Below, in pieces: positions 46,432-59,849 of a DNA stretch of 64,000 nt; within the stretch, counting starts at the first letter, position 1, and each line of letters opens with the position of its first letter. The position numbers were made by a program, and so were the translations under genes. The notes beneath the pieces are model-generated. The model was not told the DNA's origin and searched no databases. It worked only from the letters and a program-made list of their open reading frames with translations. This DNA is from Talinum fruticosum (lineage: Eukaryota; Streptophyta; Magnoliopsida; Caryophyllales; Talinaceae), in assembly GCA_021018815.1 (NCBI GenBank), contig JAITYX010000078.1:434001-498000 (forward strand), read 5' to 3'.

Positions 46432-46635
46432 CTAAAAGTAAGCTTTCTGAAGTGGTGGTTTCTTGGCATAGTGCTCGGAGATGAGCCATCCGCCATACTT
46501 TTCTGCAGCTCGAGCACAATCGATAACTCTCTCTCTTGAAAGAGCTTTCTGATTCTTTTGCTGCTCATGTTGCTCCAAAATCATGAAAGCTTCCATGCCA
46601 ACACGACGAAGCTCCATGGGATTGTGAGATGCCAT
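46432..46635 (-). CDS. Small uncharacterised plant protein, 67 aa
   Basis: A single uninterrupted minus-strand frame starting MASHNPMELRRVGMEAF and ending PPLQKAYF. Residues about 40-51 read CARAAEKYGGWL. The ATG sits in a good plant context (AAAAAAATGGC), preceded by an A-rich leader and TTATTAATAC about 85 bp upstream. It is charged and soluble-looking, with no signal peptide or membrane segment. The pattern (MELRRVGMEAF near the N terminus, AAxKYGG near the C terminus) reminds me of short uncharacterised plant proteins, but I cannot name the family and assign no function. It is not related to any transposon here and lies in the least repetitive part of the window. Chance survival of a 67-codon frame is the main alternative. 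Confidence 0.55.
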   Translation of the reverse strand: MASHNPMELRRVGMEAFMILEQHEQQKNQKALSRERVIDCARAAEKYGGWLISEHYAKKPPLQKAYF

Positions 46636-47344
46636 TTTTTTACTTGACTAGCTAATTTGTTTTTTCTTTTTTGTTTTTTAGCTTTGAGACTTGTTTTGTT
46701 GTGTGAAAGATATCAAGTAGGCTGAGGTATTAATAAGGGTAGAGTGATATTATGGAAGGATTCCTGCTGATGATGTGTGGCTATCCTGAACACATTTTTC
46801 CGCATATCTTCTTTCCTTTAGATTCCCTATGTGATTTTACCTAACATGTAGATTAGAATTCCAAGTCTACGTCCACGTATACGAGTATATTGTGCCTTTG
46901 ATCGTATATTTAGCTTTTTCAGAGACGAAGTTACAACCTCACTCCTATAGTCTAGCTTGTCCAATACAAAAAAACTTTTTAAAAAAGCATTCCTTTAGGA
47001 ATATTATTTGTTGACACTGGTATTAGTTTTCGTTTCCACGCATATATTTATCAACGAAAATTAAAGGTGCAAAATTTTTTATATATTGACATGAAAAAAT
47101 GTCGTCAAATTGCTTACACTTTTGCATACGACACTTTTCTAACAAACATAGTTACGCTAGATGTGTCACCTCAAGGCAATACTTGACGTACTTTTAAATC
47201 TCAACAATATAAACATCACTCCAGGAAAAAGAGTTGGCTACTACACTTAAAATAGCCTTTAACGAGTGCATATTTGCACGGTTTTGGTTGCTCGACTCTC
47301 TATGCCTAAAGCTAAGTGTGGTGTCTATGCATGACAATCGGGTC
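46636..47344. other. Upstream DNA of the small gene, no other gene
   Basis: AT-rich. The first 120 bp or so would hold the leader and core promoter of the minus-strand gene. I see no other feature. Confidence 0.4.
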
Positions 47345-47640
47345 ATTCGGGTCGATTTTGGTTTGTATTAGTTCAGGTCAAGTCATGTTCGGTTTAGTAA
47401 GGTTCGATTGAGTTTCGATACAGTTCGGATTTGAGTTCATGTCTGTTTGACTTCGGGTCAAGCTGGTGTTTGGTCTAATAAGCTTGTCTTGTAAAGACAT
47501 AACACTTTGGTGAAAAATATTCGAGACGGGTTCGGTTCGGATTTTTGTAAAGTTCAGGTCATCTCGATTTGGTTTTTAAGTGTTGAGTCGGGTTCGATTC
47601 GGTTCGGATTTTGGGTTATTGGTTATGTCGTCACTTTTGT
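47345..47640. repeat. Degenerate TTCGG-rich minisatellite
   Basis: Many irregular repeats of GGTTCGG, TTCGGGTC and TTCGATT over about 300 bp, directly upstream of the third copia element. The unit length is irregular, and no frame is open. Confidence 0.65.
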
Positions 47641-47660
47641 CGGGGTGTTCCCAACAGTCG

Positions 47661-49091
47661 TGAAAACTCAGGTATGAACTTATCTCTCTTTATGTTTTTG
47701 AGCTCATGTCATTCCTACAAATTAGAAATATTCTTTTTGAGTTATCGTCTGCTGTCGACCAACTCGGAGAGTACTTATGAGTGAGCACTGAGTTACCAAT
47801 GTCCGACTCGCGAAGACAATCTTAGACAAAAAGTTTGCCTAAATAATTTCACACTCCTGACTTATCTTTTCAATTGCCTTATTTCACATTTCAACGCAAA
47901 ATCACTTTGTTAATTCTAAAATAGCCAAATTCATTTAGTTGAAATTAATTTATGGCAAACACTTAAATGTTTCGTATAATTCTTGAACTATTTTATCATT
48001 TGAATATAGACACAAATGGAATTGGAATATATTGAATATTGGACTTAAAAATTTTATTTATTAAAATTAAGGATTTCAGTTGTTAATTAATTAATTAATT
48101 AATTAATAATCCTTGTCTAATTTCGGAACAAAGTATTTTTATACTTTGAGTACCATTTGGATTTTGTTTTTGCAGGTTGATTAAAGCTGACTAATCTCGG
48201 TTTAAAAGCAAAAACAACCGACTTCTTACCGTTTATATCGAGCAAATCGAAAAGCATTATTTCCGAACAAGCTTAAACACTATGTTAGAGTTTTTGTTAC
48301 CATTTCGGATAAACTTCGAGTCTTTGAGTCTAACGGCTGTTTCCACCCTAATTTTCAGATACAACAAGTGGGTAGGACTGCATTTTGAGCCTAGAACCGA
48401 TGCTTAACGAATACATTCACAACGTTTCACTTTATGAGGACTTAGACTATTTGTTGTAATGGCTAGCTATTTGTGAAGCTCAAGCCCAAGGCACGACGAC
48501 TCTCTTCTCTGTTGCTTATAAATAGAAGCCTTTGTATAAGACTTCAAAGATTGCTGGAACAACATTCTCAACTCTCATGCTTTTACTTCTAGTATTCAAC
48601 TCTTATATTTAGTTTCTTAACTTCTTGAGTTGAACAAGAAAGTGTTGTAATCACTTTCAATTCCATATGCTCATTTCTTCTATATTTTTCTTAGTTGAGC
48701 TGTAAGGGTTAACTCAGCTAAGTTGTATCTTACTTGTAAAGGGTACCTCGGTTAGGAAGTATTAGGGTAGATAAGGTAGCTTTTGTGCCAAGAAAAATCC
48801 ATATTGGAATTGTCTAAGGGAACAATTTGAGACTCGGTCCTTGCATTTTGTGGATTCAAAATAGTGGATTTGATTTGGTGTATGGATTGATAACAGTCGT
48901 GGTTTTTTGCCTCAAAGGATTTCCATGTAAAATTGCTTGTTCATTTCTTTATGAGTTCAATCTAGACTCAGGTTGCTTTTCTAAGTTTTGACCTTAAGCA
49001 AAAGTTTTCAATTTCCACAAAATTTCCTTCTCACCCTGTTCACCCCATTCCCCCTCCCAGGGTGACTCGGACTCTCAAGTTCAAATCTTCA
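47661..49091 (+). repeat. 5' LTR, type 3 (1431 bp)
   Basis: Begins TGAAAACTCAGGTATGAAC and ends CTCAAGTTCAAATCTTCA. TATA box CTTATAAATAG is at about 48515. The box pair is GAGCTGTAAGGGTTAACTCA (48697) and CTTGTAAAGGGTACCTCGG (48733). It includes a TTAA microsatellite near 48078-48106. The ends and the box pair are shared with types 1 and 2, while most of the rest differs. Confidence 0.85.
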
Positions 49092-49093
49092 AT

Positions 49094-49105
49094 TGGTATC
49101 GAGCC
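49094..49105 (+). promoter_or_regulatory. Primer-binding site, element 3
   Basis: TGGTATCGAGCC, the initiator Met tRNA complement with one base missing relative to TGGTATCAGAGCC, two bases after the LTR end. Confidence 0.85.
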
Positions 49106-49149
49106 TAACCTTTCAAAAGGATCTAACCATCCAAAAGTATAAAAGATCA

Positions 49150-50560
49150 TATGGCTCTTAACTATGGAGATTGCAATGAATAAAGGTGATTCACCAGGCC
49201 ACCCAAGTTTAAAGGATCCAACTTCGCCCACTTGGAAGAAGCTTATGGAGTGCTTTATCAAAGACTACGATGAAGAAGTATGGGAAATCATTTGCAACAA
49301 AAATTATGTTCCCACTAAGGAAGTTGGAAGTCATATTGTGGCCAAGATGAAGTCATAATTCACTATAGAGGAAAACGAAAAGCATAAAAAGAACTTCAAA
49401 GACATGAACATTCTAGTGTGCTATAGATGCCTTAGAATATAACTAAGTATTTGCTATGATACTGCTAAGGAGGTTTGGGACACTCTTGTCACCACCTATG
49501 AAGGCATCAGTCAAGTAAGGCAAGCGAAGATAAGTCAATATACACAAGTATGAAATGTTCAAGATGGAGGCTGGCAAGAAGATAAGCTGAGATGTATATG
49601 CACTTCACTGAGATTTTCAACAATCTCAAATTACTTGGGAAGAAGATGTCCAATGAAGAATTCGTCGAGAAAACTTTTAGAGGAGTCTTTTGAAGAAAAG
49701 ATGGTGTCCAAAGGTTGCAACAATCAAGGAGGCTCAAGACCTCACCAAGCTGAAACCATAACTCATTAGGAAGCTTCTCAACCATGAGTTACATCTAGAG
49801 AAGGAAAAATCTAAGTTCAACACCAAGAGCAACGTCGCTGTCAAAGCCTTAGAGGAAGGCTGGTCTCGGTCTGCGCTCATCGGACATAAAGGAAGATCTA
49901 ATGGCACTTCTGGCCAGAGGCATCAAACGAATGATGTAGTACAAGAAGTGGAAGAAGAAGCCTAAAAATTAAATCTTCAAAAAGGAGAAGAAAGGTAAAT
50001 CATCCCCTTCAAATTCTCCTTTAAAAACTTTGGTTGTTTTGAATGTGGTAGCAAGGACCACATTGTCATGGATTGCCCAAAGAGAAACAAGGACAGAAGA
50101 AAAAGAAGGCAATTATGGTAACCTGGAGTGATGATGAGTTAGATGATGATGATGACATTGAAGACAAATCAAAGTGTCTCATGGCATTAACGGACTCGGG
50201 GACTGGATCCGAGTCGGAAGGTGAAGCATCGGACACTGAGAAAACTTACCCTCAAGAGGTAATAAATTATTTTCTCAAATTTTCTACATAATATTTAGCT
50301 AAATATATTTTCATTTTAGAGGAAAAGTCCCATTCTGATTCTTCTATGTTCAAAGAAAAATTAGAGTCTCTAAAGTCCGAAAACAAAGTTTTAAAAACTA
50401 ATTTAGAAAAGCTGAGACTCAACATAAAGATACCTGAGACTAGTTCTCAAGATAATGAGACTGGGTTAGGGTGCCTCAAAATAGAAAATGAGCAACTGAA
50501 AAAGAAGCTCAAAGAGTCTCAAGATCTTATTCTGAAACTCACTTACGGTTAGAAAAACCT
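49150..50560 (+). pseudogene. copia gag, element 3
   Basis: Capsid of UBN2 type: SPTWKKLMECFIKDYDEEVW (49224-49283), then YEGISQVRQAKISQY at about 49498. A zinc knuckle CFECGSKDHIVMDC (CX2CX4HX4C) is at about 50038-50079, then basic, then acidic (ELDDDDDIEDKSK). The C-terminal part is a clear coiled coil, with heptads in FKEKLESLKSENKVLKTNLE (50349-50408) and ENEQLKKKLKESQDLILKL (50485-50541); coiled-coil gag is typical of Sireviruses. Stops near 49357, 49630 and 50289 break it. Confidence 0.85.
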
Positions 50561-50899
50561 TGATCTACTTTTAGGTTCTTAGTGTGTTTCTTTTGGAAAA
50601 GAAGGAGTTGGTTATAACTCTAAAAAGAAGGATAACTCCTACAAGAGTCTCTTCAAAAATGATTCTCGAAATATTTATTTTAAAAAAATTGAGCACGGTC
50701 CATTCAAAGAAGTAATGGACTGAGCCTAGAAATGTCTATCAAAAAAGTTTCCTCAGTCGACTCAATTTCTTAAAAGGAAGACTCGGAATTATACCAAGCC
50801 AAAATTGTTCAAATCTAGGTTCCCAAAAGTGCTCTTCCTAAAAAATTGAGCACAGTAAGGATAGTTATTGGGTTTGTAAGAGGAAGTGCAAAGGGTCAG

Positions 50900-53238
50900 T
50901 GTGTTTATATTTTGCAAGCACCTTAAACAAAGAAGAAAGATCACTGGTATCTAGAGAGTGGTTGCTTAAGGCACATGTCCGGAGATTCAAGACTCTTCTC
51001 TATGTTAACGAAAGGGAAAGGTCACATTTGGAGTTAATAACAAGGGTAAGATTGTAAGTATTAGAAGAGTTGGTCATGGTGATAACTTAGTTAGCCCAGT
51101 CTACCTTGTCAAGGGACTCAAGTACAATCTTTTGAGTATTTCCCAGTTGTGTGATAAAGGATAAAAGGTAAGGTTCACTCGGACCAATTGCTTCATTATC
51201 GACACTACTTCAAACGAGACAAAGTTCTCTCGGTCCGAAGTCAGGTGACACTTATATCAGTCCTCTCTCTAATTCTACTAAAAATTTGTCATGCTTAAAA
51301 GCTTCTATTAATGATGAATCTTGGACATGGCATCATAGAGTATGTCCTATTAGTACGCATACCATTAAGAAACTTACTTCACAAGGATAAGTCCGAGGAC
51401 TCCCTAAATGAAATTTTAAGAAAGATAAAATATGTTATTTATGAACAAAAGGGAAACAAGTTAGATCTTCATTTAAGCCACTCAAAACTGTTTCCACCTC
51501 GAAGGTGATTGAATGGATTCATATGGACTTATGTGGTGAAATCCTTGTTAAAAGCATAGGAGGGAAATCATATGTGCTTGTCATAGTTGATGATTTCTCA
51601 AGATTTACCTAGGTTTGTTTTATAAAAAATAAGAATGAAGCCTTTAAAAAGTTCACCAAGGTTTGCAGGAAAATTCAAGTAGAGTCTAAGACTTAGATTA
51701 GAAGGATAAGAATTAACCATTGAAGGAAGTTCAATTACTCAAAATTTGCGAGACTTACGTGAAAAAAATGGTATCTCCCATAACGTTTCTGCACCCAAAA
51801 CTCTTCAACTGAATGGAGTGGTGGAGAGAAAGAACATAACTCTTGAAGAAATAGGAATGGCAATGATGATTGATAACAATCTTCCTTACTATTGCTAGGT
51901 TGTGGCAGCGAATTCAGCAAACTACGCTCTCAATAGATGCCTCATTGGACCCATTCTGCAGAAAACACCCTATGACCTATACAAGGGAAAGGAGCCCAAC
52001 ATCTCATACTTCAAGACATTCGTGTATAAGTGTTTTTGCATAACAATGGTAATGATCATTTGACTAAGTTTGATGCTAGGTTAGATGAAGGTATTTTTAG
52101 AGGTTATTCTTAGCATAACAAAGCTTACCGCATTTTCAACGAAAGACTAACATAGTGGAAGAAAGCATCCATGTTATTTTTGATGAAGTTGATAATGGCA
52201 GGTTAAGTGCATCCACCTTCTTAGATTTCAAGCTAAATAGAAATGATGATAACATAGTTGAAGTTGAGTTAAGAATGATGCAAAAGAAGAGAATTGAGCC
52301 AACTCAAGATAACCCGACTCAAGAGTCAGCTCTAACAACTAAAGAACAAAAAGAAGTTGAAACGCAACTAGATTAGACTGTTGAAGAAACAAGTGATCCA
52401 CTTTCGAACCTGGTAAACCAGAGGTCGGGTAAAGCTTTCAAGTATGCTTCTAGTCATCCACCTGAAAATATCATTTCCTGACATCAACTCAGGTGTAAGA
52501 ACTCGATCTTCTTTGCATAGTCTATGTACATTTTCAGCATTCATTTCGTTAATTGAACTTAAAAATGTAATAGAAACCTTACTTAAATCTAACCGGGTAG
52601 AGGCCATGTAAGAAAAGCTCCCACAATTTAGAAGAAACCAAGTTTGGACCTTGACCACATGACCTTCTGACCACCCAATAATAAGAACAAAATGGGTATT
52701 TAAGAATAAATTGGATAAGGAAAGGTTGGTAGTTAGAAATAAGGCTAGACTTATAACCCAAGGGTATACCCAAGAGGAAGGAATAGATTATGGGGAAACC
52801 TTTGCACCTGTTGCAAGGATTAAAGCAATCATAATTCTTTTAGCATTTGAATCTAGCATGAACATTAAATTATATCAAATGAAAGTGAAATGTGCATTTT
52901 TGAATGGTTTTATTCAGAGGAAGTATATTTGGAGCCACCCCATGGATTTGAAAACTCTCAATTTTCAAATCATGTTTTCAAATTGCAAAATGTTTTATAT
53001 AGTTTGGAACAAGCTCCAAGAGCTTGGTATGAAAGACTAACTTTTTGGTTGAAAATGGATTTAAAAGATGTTTGATTGAAAAAACCTTATTTACAAAACT
53101 AAGGGGAAAGATTTTCTTATCATATGTTGATGATATAATTTTTGATGCAACTAATGAGGTTTTATACCAAGAATTTTTTGAGCTCATGACACATGAATTT
53201 TAAATGAGCATAATGGGAGAATTGAATTTCTTTCTTGG
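50900..53238 (+). pseudogene. copia pol (PR-IN-RT), element 3
   Basis: Protease region with HWYLESGCLRHMSGDSRLFS (50949-51000). GAG-pre-integrase remnant near 51330-51480. Integrase core: IGGKSYVLVIVDDFSRFT (51558-51611, first catalytic Asp visible) and GGERKNITLEEIGMAMMIDN (51823-51880, Glu region), the part deleted in copia copy 2. Then SANYALNRCLIGPILQKTPY, AYRIFNERLT-type sequence, and reverse transcriptase: VVRNKARLITQGYTQEEGID (about 52730), CAFLNGFIQ (52890) and YVDDIIF (53126-53146). Frameshifts and stops are numerous. It ends at the LINE junction, 53238. Confidence 0.87.
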
Positions 53239-55950
53239 ACACTTCACAATCTCTAAACAAGTGCTCAAAGGTTTCATGTTGAGCCCTACTCAGAATGCAA
53301 TTGTAGACTGCAATTCCTCTATTTCGAGATATTCTCCCCGGAGGCGAGTGCATTTTGAATGGTTCTCCGGATGTACACTTTGAAATCAGGTTCAATTCTT
53401 AGCGCCCAAAAAATGATTCCATCCCTTACTATCCAACAATATTTCTAAACAAATATGTAGGATTTCATTGAGGAAAGCATAACCTGTCTTGATTGTGGAC
53501 TCCCTATCCAAAGATTTGTCCCATAAAATCTAAACCTCAATTAACTCTTTTCTTAAAGGGATAGCTAAAATATGTTTAACGAGGTTGCTCTTATTTTACG
53601 AAGATCCCAACCCCTTCCATCATGTTGAATCAGGGTGGACACTTTGTTAATTGCAAGCCTCGCTTGTCTTCAGGACTCCTGAAAACAAGCCCTTCCCGAG
53701 GACCCCAATTGTCTTGCCCTATCCTTATTTTGTCTCCATTACCTACTCTCCACGGCAGCCCATTCTTAAATGCTTCCACCGCCCTTCGTAACCCCTTCCA
53801 TCCCCATGATTCAGATGGGTTTTTCTATTCCCGTGTATATTCCGCACAGGTGAAGCTAGCCCATATTAGGCTTCATTATCTCCCTCATACCCAAACCTCA
53901 CATACCTCTTAGTAGATAGAAGACCTCCTTTCTTTTCTAATGCATCTTCTTCCTCCCCGTAGAGTCTCCTTAGAAAAATTTTCCATGATGGAGTTGAGTA
54001 ACTTATCTATACCCAAGAATATGTGTTGATTCCATGATGTAGGGATTGCATTATTCAGCACTAGTCTTCCTCCAGGAGAGAGAAGGTCCATCTTCGAAGA
54101 TTGAATACTTTAGAGCACTTTGTCAATGGGGAAGTAGAAATGTGATATTCTTAATTGTTAGATCAATGATATTGATCCTAATTTGTCAAACCCTTCTAGC
54201 GCATTAAAATTAAAGATCAACTTGAATCCCTCAATCTCATCATTATTCATATTTTTGAGATTTTTACAGCTCATTTCACACTATTTATCATTTTCCCTAA
54301 AGCTTCACAAAAATTTTCAGAATATTATTGAGATTAATGACTGGTTCAAGGTGGCCTCTGTGAAGAATAAGGTGTCATCCGCAAAGAATAGATAGGATAT
54401 CGGGATATCTCTAGAGCCCCTTTAGCTACCCAAATCCCCTTGACAAACCCTCTTTGTTACCCCTTACATAACATCTCCGATAGAACTTGCATACACAAAA
54501 TGAAAAGATATGGGGAAAGAAGATCACATTGCCTAAGGCCCAAAGAAGGGGTAACAATCTACATGGGTTCTCCGTTAATAAGAACCCTATACTTGATAGT
54601 AACGACACACTTGCATTATTAGCATCATCCATCTAGTAGGAAGACTAATTTAGATTAGGACTTGTTCTAAGAAATCCAACTTAATGCGGTCATATGCTTT
54701 ACTCATATTAACTTTGATAGCTGGCATTTTCTTCCCTGTTCTTTTCTTGCTAATATGAGACAAGATTTCATGGGCCAACAAACAACTATATGTGATGTTC
54801 TATTCTAGAACGAAAGCATTCTAGAACTACCCAATAATTTCTTTAATTACCGCCCTTAATCTATTCGCCAAACATTTGAAATGATCTTGTATATCACGTT
54901 ACAAAGGCTAATGGGTCCAAAATCCTTTATCTCCGCTGGACTATATTTTTTTTTGGAATGAGCATAATATCATGAGATTGATTCTCCTCATAAAATTTCC
55001 TATATTAAGAATATATAAAATCCCTTTTGTGACCTCCTTACCAATGAAATGCTAAAATTTTTGATAAAAAGTTGTTGAAATACCATCCGGCCTTGGTGAT
55101 TTCAATGCCCCTAACTAGAAGACTACAATCTTGACCTCTTGCTCTCTAAATGGCTACTCCAATTGTTGAACCTCATCAAGTTAAATCTTTTTATCAAAGT
55201 GCTGGATGGTGATCTCTAAATTCTTTCTGTCTCCCATGTCTATAATCTGTCGCTGTAAAAGGATCCTTATAGTAACTCCAAGCCAAATGTTTAAGAGCAT
55301 CCGCATTTTGAACCAAATTTCCTTTTCCATCTTGAAGTCCTCTAACGATAGCAAAAGTTTTCTTCATTTTAAAGCTCTTGAAGAAAAATTAAGTGCCCTA
55401 ATTCGCATCTCACATCTACCATAACTTTGTTGAGACTAATCCTCCTATCCAAAAACTTCTCCAACAAGGAAGGCTGAAACCCTACCTTCCCCAATTGCTC
55501 CAATAAATCGTTGATCTCCTCTTGATTTCTCCTCACCGTGTCCCTTCCATTTTGCTTCCATTTCAAGCATCATTCCTTGCAACTGAACCTTGATGCTCTA
55601 AGTTTTGCCAACACATTAAACATATAATTTTCTTGATTTACTTCAACCCAAATTCCTTGGGTGAGTCCTTATACCTCTTAATGATGGAGAGACCAAGTCT
55701 CAATCTTATAGTTAGACCTTTTGAGAGTTATAGAACCTCTGTCTACCTTAGTATTATGGGGCCATGATCTAAGGCTTGAACAGGAAGGTTTTAAATGAAG
55801 GCTTCGAGAACTCTTGACACCGTTCCTTTATGACCCAAATTCCTTGGATGAGTCCTTGACATGATCCGAGGCTTGTAACAGGAAGTTTTTTTCAAAGATG
55901 CGTTGTCCTGTTTCCTATTGTTCGTCTAGGTGAATCTTGATCCAATGTAA
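53239..55950 (-). pseudogene. LINE ORF2: RT and zinc-finger RVT
   Basis: Minus-strand blocks from N to C: a pre-RT region at 55566-55370 (RRNQEEINDLLEQLGKVGFQ); HDGKGNLVQNADALKHLA-type sequence at about 55320; YKIISNV-type RT sequence at about 54880; LRQCDLLSPYLFILCMQVLS at about 54530 (the usual LRQGDPLSPYLF motif); FADDTLFF at about 54380 (catalytic Asp pair); LLSPGGRLVLNNAIP at about 54085; SWGWKGLRRAVEAFKNGLPW at about 53810; GDKIRIGQDNW; and RGIAVYNCILSRAQHETFEH with LFRDCE at 53330-53250 (zf-RVT). Many stops and frameshifts. An endonuclease domain is expected upstream at 56000-56400, but I cannot read one with confidence. Confidence 0.85.
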
Positions 55951-57297
55951 GTTATATCAACCTAATCCATTTGAACTTTTCATTGAATGAATTGCTCTTA
56001 TCCGTCAATTATGTTAGAACCCCCAATTTATCCTCAATTTGGTCCACGTAGTTGAATCACCTAAACAGAACAAACTTGCAATATGTTCTATTTTTTAAGT
56101 ATCATATGCTAGACCATAATCCTTTCATCCACATGTGGTGAGCCATAAACAAACCTAATATGCCAATCATAACCAAGTACAAAATGTTTATTACACACAA
56201 AAATTTAAATGAAAACTCAATGTTTAGCAAAAACTACTGTTCCCCCGACCAACCTACTTGGATCGAATCCACCCACTACTTAAACGTGAAAAGAGCTAAG
56301 ATGCCTACTGGCCTAAATGGGCTCACACAAATTTACAAAAAGACATAAGACACTAGGGTTGTGCTAGCGAGATAGCCACTTGATAGCTGGAATCACAGGG
56401 TCGCTCGCTTCCCTAAACCCAAATTTTCATTTCGAACCGAAGGTTGTTTAAGGGTTGCCTCTAAAACCTCTCCAACTTGGTCACCCCCTTCTTTGCATCT
56501 TCAGTAGTTTCTCTATGCTTATTTCTTTGTCTCCCTTGTGGCCCATTGCTAGGTCCCACTTCAAAGTCCTCCAAACTCCGCTTCTTGATGTCTATTCCTC
56601 CCAAAGCCATGAATAGCTCTAAATTAATCGGTTTCTCACTAGCATTCTAATCCCACTTAGTAGTATCGAATTCCGACAGAGAAATAGCCTTCCTCTTAAC
56701 CCTACCTTCTACAAGTTTCTTTAACAACTCTTCTCTGATGTTCTCCACATAAATTTTCTCTAGAATTCTACTCTTCCTTCTTACTGTTCCTCTTCCTCTT
56801 GGCCTTTCCTAATCAATTATAGATATGTGCAACTGGATAACTATTACATGGTTGTTCTCTAATAGAAGTGATCTCCCTATAGAGGTACATACCTCAAAAC
56901 TTCACCTGATTTGGAATTCTCATATCTAACAACCATAGCCAATTTTCCTCATTTGAATTAGTCGAGGAGATATTGTTATTGATAACTTCTTTAGGGCTAG
57001 TTTCCATATCTTTACTAGAGTTGTCTTTAAGAATAGTGTTGATGTAGGGAATATGACGTATAAAATCTTGGACAAGGAAAGGATGAGTGTGAAAGTATGC
57101 TTATGGGTTTGAGAAGAGGAAAGAGTATTTATAGCATTAGGAGTTAGGAACTAAAAAGAAGAGCCCTCATCAAAACCTAGAAAAACTCATTGAATGCTAT
57201 TAGGTGGAGATCAAATACAGGTGGGGGACTCGAAATCTTCCTTCAATAATGTTAGAAGACAAATTGTTAAGTGACTCTAGAGACAAAGAGTCTCTAA

Positions 57298-58350
<1,053 letters not shown>

Positions 58351-59705
58351 TAAGAGAAAAGGGAAATGTTGGATTGTGAAGAGAATGCAACCGATCCGTT
58401 ACCTAAAGAAGGACAATAAAATAGGTTAAAACTGGATTGGTTTTTAATGGGTTGAATTACAACTCATGTGGGGTCTTAGGTTGGCCCCAAGATTGCGATA
58501 GATGCCCATGTGATGATCCTGTAGTATCTGTTGCCCCTAGTCCCCTAAATCTAAACCTATCCCTGCTCTCTTATTAAATGCCTCATTATCTTTTCGTACT
58601 TACTCCAATTCTTCCGAATTAACTCCAAGTTGAAGAATTATTCCAATATGTGTCCCCAAGTCCATTTGTAATGATTGGTTAGGCGCCACATCAATCGTTC
58701 CTCGCTGACCTTGGAGGATGTCGCTATGTTTCCCAAACCTGAACACGCTCTTCGAGTTGAGGATGTTCTTGTTACGATTGTGACATTTGAGTCTGCTGGA
58801 AGCTAATTTCTTCATGTGGACCTTGATAAACTTGATTAAATTAAATGCCATCCCCTACTGGAACTAGTACGCCCACTCTTCCCATGCTAACTTCGAAGGT
58901 TGTCTACCATCGGCAAACTCTTACCTTTGTGGGCTTTCACAACTAAAACCTGGAAACCCTAGGTCCACCACCTCATTAAAAACTCCCTTATCCCTAGAGC
59001 AACTTGCGAAGTCCTATAACGGAATAGAACTCCCTCCAGTTTAACCCACAAACCTATATTATCAAAGTCAAGACTTCATGGGTGAGAGTCTAGATGACAA
59101 GGTTTGAGTATTAAAAGCGACCCTTGCAGGCTAACATGTTCTAATAAAAACAAATGGTCTCTGTTGTCGGGATTGTTACAGATGGAATAGAAAAAGCTCA
59201 CCAAAAGATGAAACTTGTACCTTGTCTCTAGTGATCCGTCAATAAGTTGTCGTATTCCTTCCGTAGTCCAAAGTTTCGAGTCAAAGACCTTCCCCGTAAG
59301 GGAAATTCCCACCACCTTTATATCTCCAACCTAGACTCCATGATTGAGATAAGTACTGAAGTTCGAGGGTAGAAGAAATTTGTTGATGAGGTAAGGTTTT
59401 GCATGGTGAAGAGTAGACATAAGAAAGAAAATAGGTTAAAACCTAACTCATAAAATTAAAAGTACCTTATATCTTTAATGCTAAGGTGGCTAGATTCGAG
59501 AATAGGTGGTTGGACATTAAACCACGAATTAAAATCCTGCGACTCCTGCACTTCTCCATACCATCAGTCGATTTAACACCAAAGGTGATGCACACACTAC
59601 TACGAAACCACTTTTAACGATGGGCCTTTAACGACGGTTAAAAGGACAAACCGTCATGAAAAATGGACTGGTGGCATTTATGTAAAAAATGCGATTTTTA
59701 ATGTA

Positions 59706-59845
59706 CATATGATGACGGTTCAACATAAAAACTATCGCCTAAAGTTTCTACTAAACTTTAGATACGGTTCTTATGACGACGGTTCAGTATAAGAACCGTA
59801 GTCTAAGTACTTTAGATGACGGTTATTGGTAGTCAAACGTCGTCT
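59706..59845. repeat. CACTA-3 5' subterminal stem-loops
   Basis: GACGACGGTTC pairs with GAACCGTAGTC across 7 bp (59775-59803), and further GATGACGGTT / CGTCGTC pairs lie either side. Same architecture as CACTA-1 and CACTA-2. Confidence 0.8.
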
Positions 59846-59849
59846 AAAG

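Larger units (their letters stand above)
47661..53238 (+). mobile_element. copia element 3, 3'-truncated
   Basis: 5' LTR 47661-49091, primer site, gag and pol up to the reverse transcriptase/RNase H border, where it ends abruptly at about 53238 against a minus-strand LINE. It is related to the tandem copies in the same frame blocks but clearly diverged (type 3 LTR). RNase H, the third ORF and the 3' LTR are missing. Confidence 0.88.
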
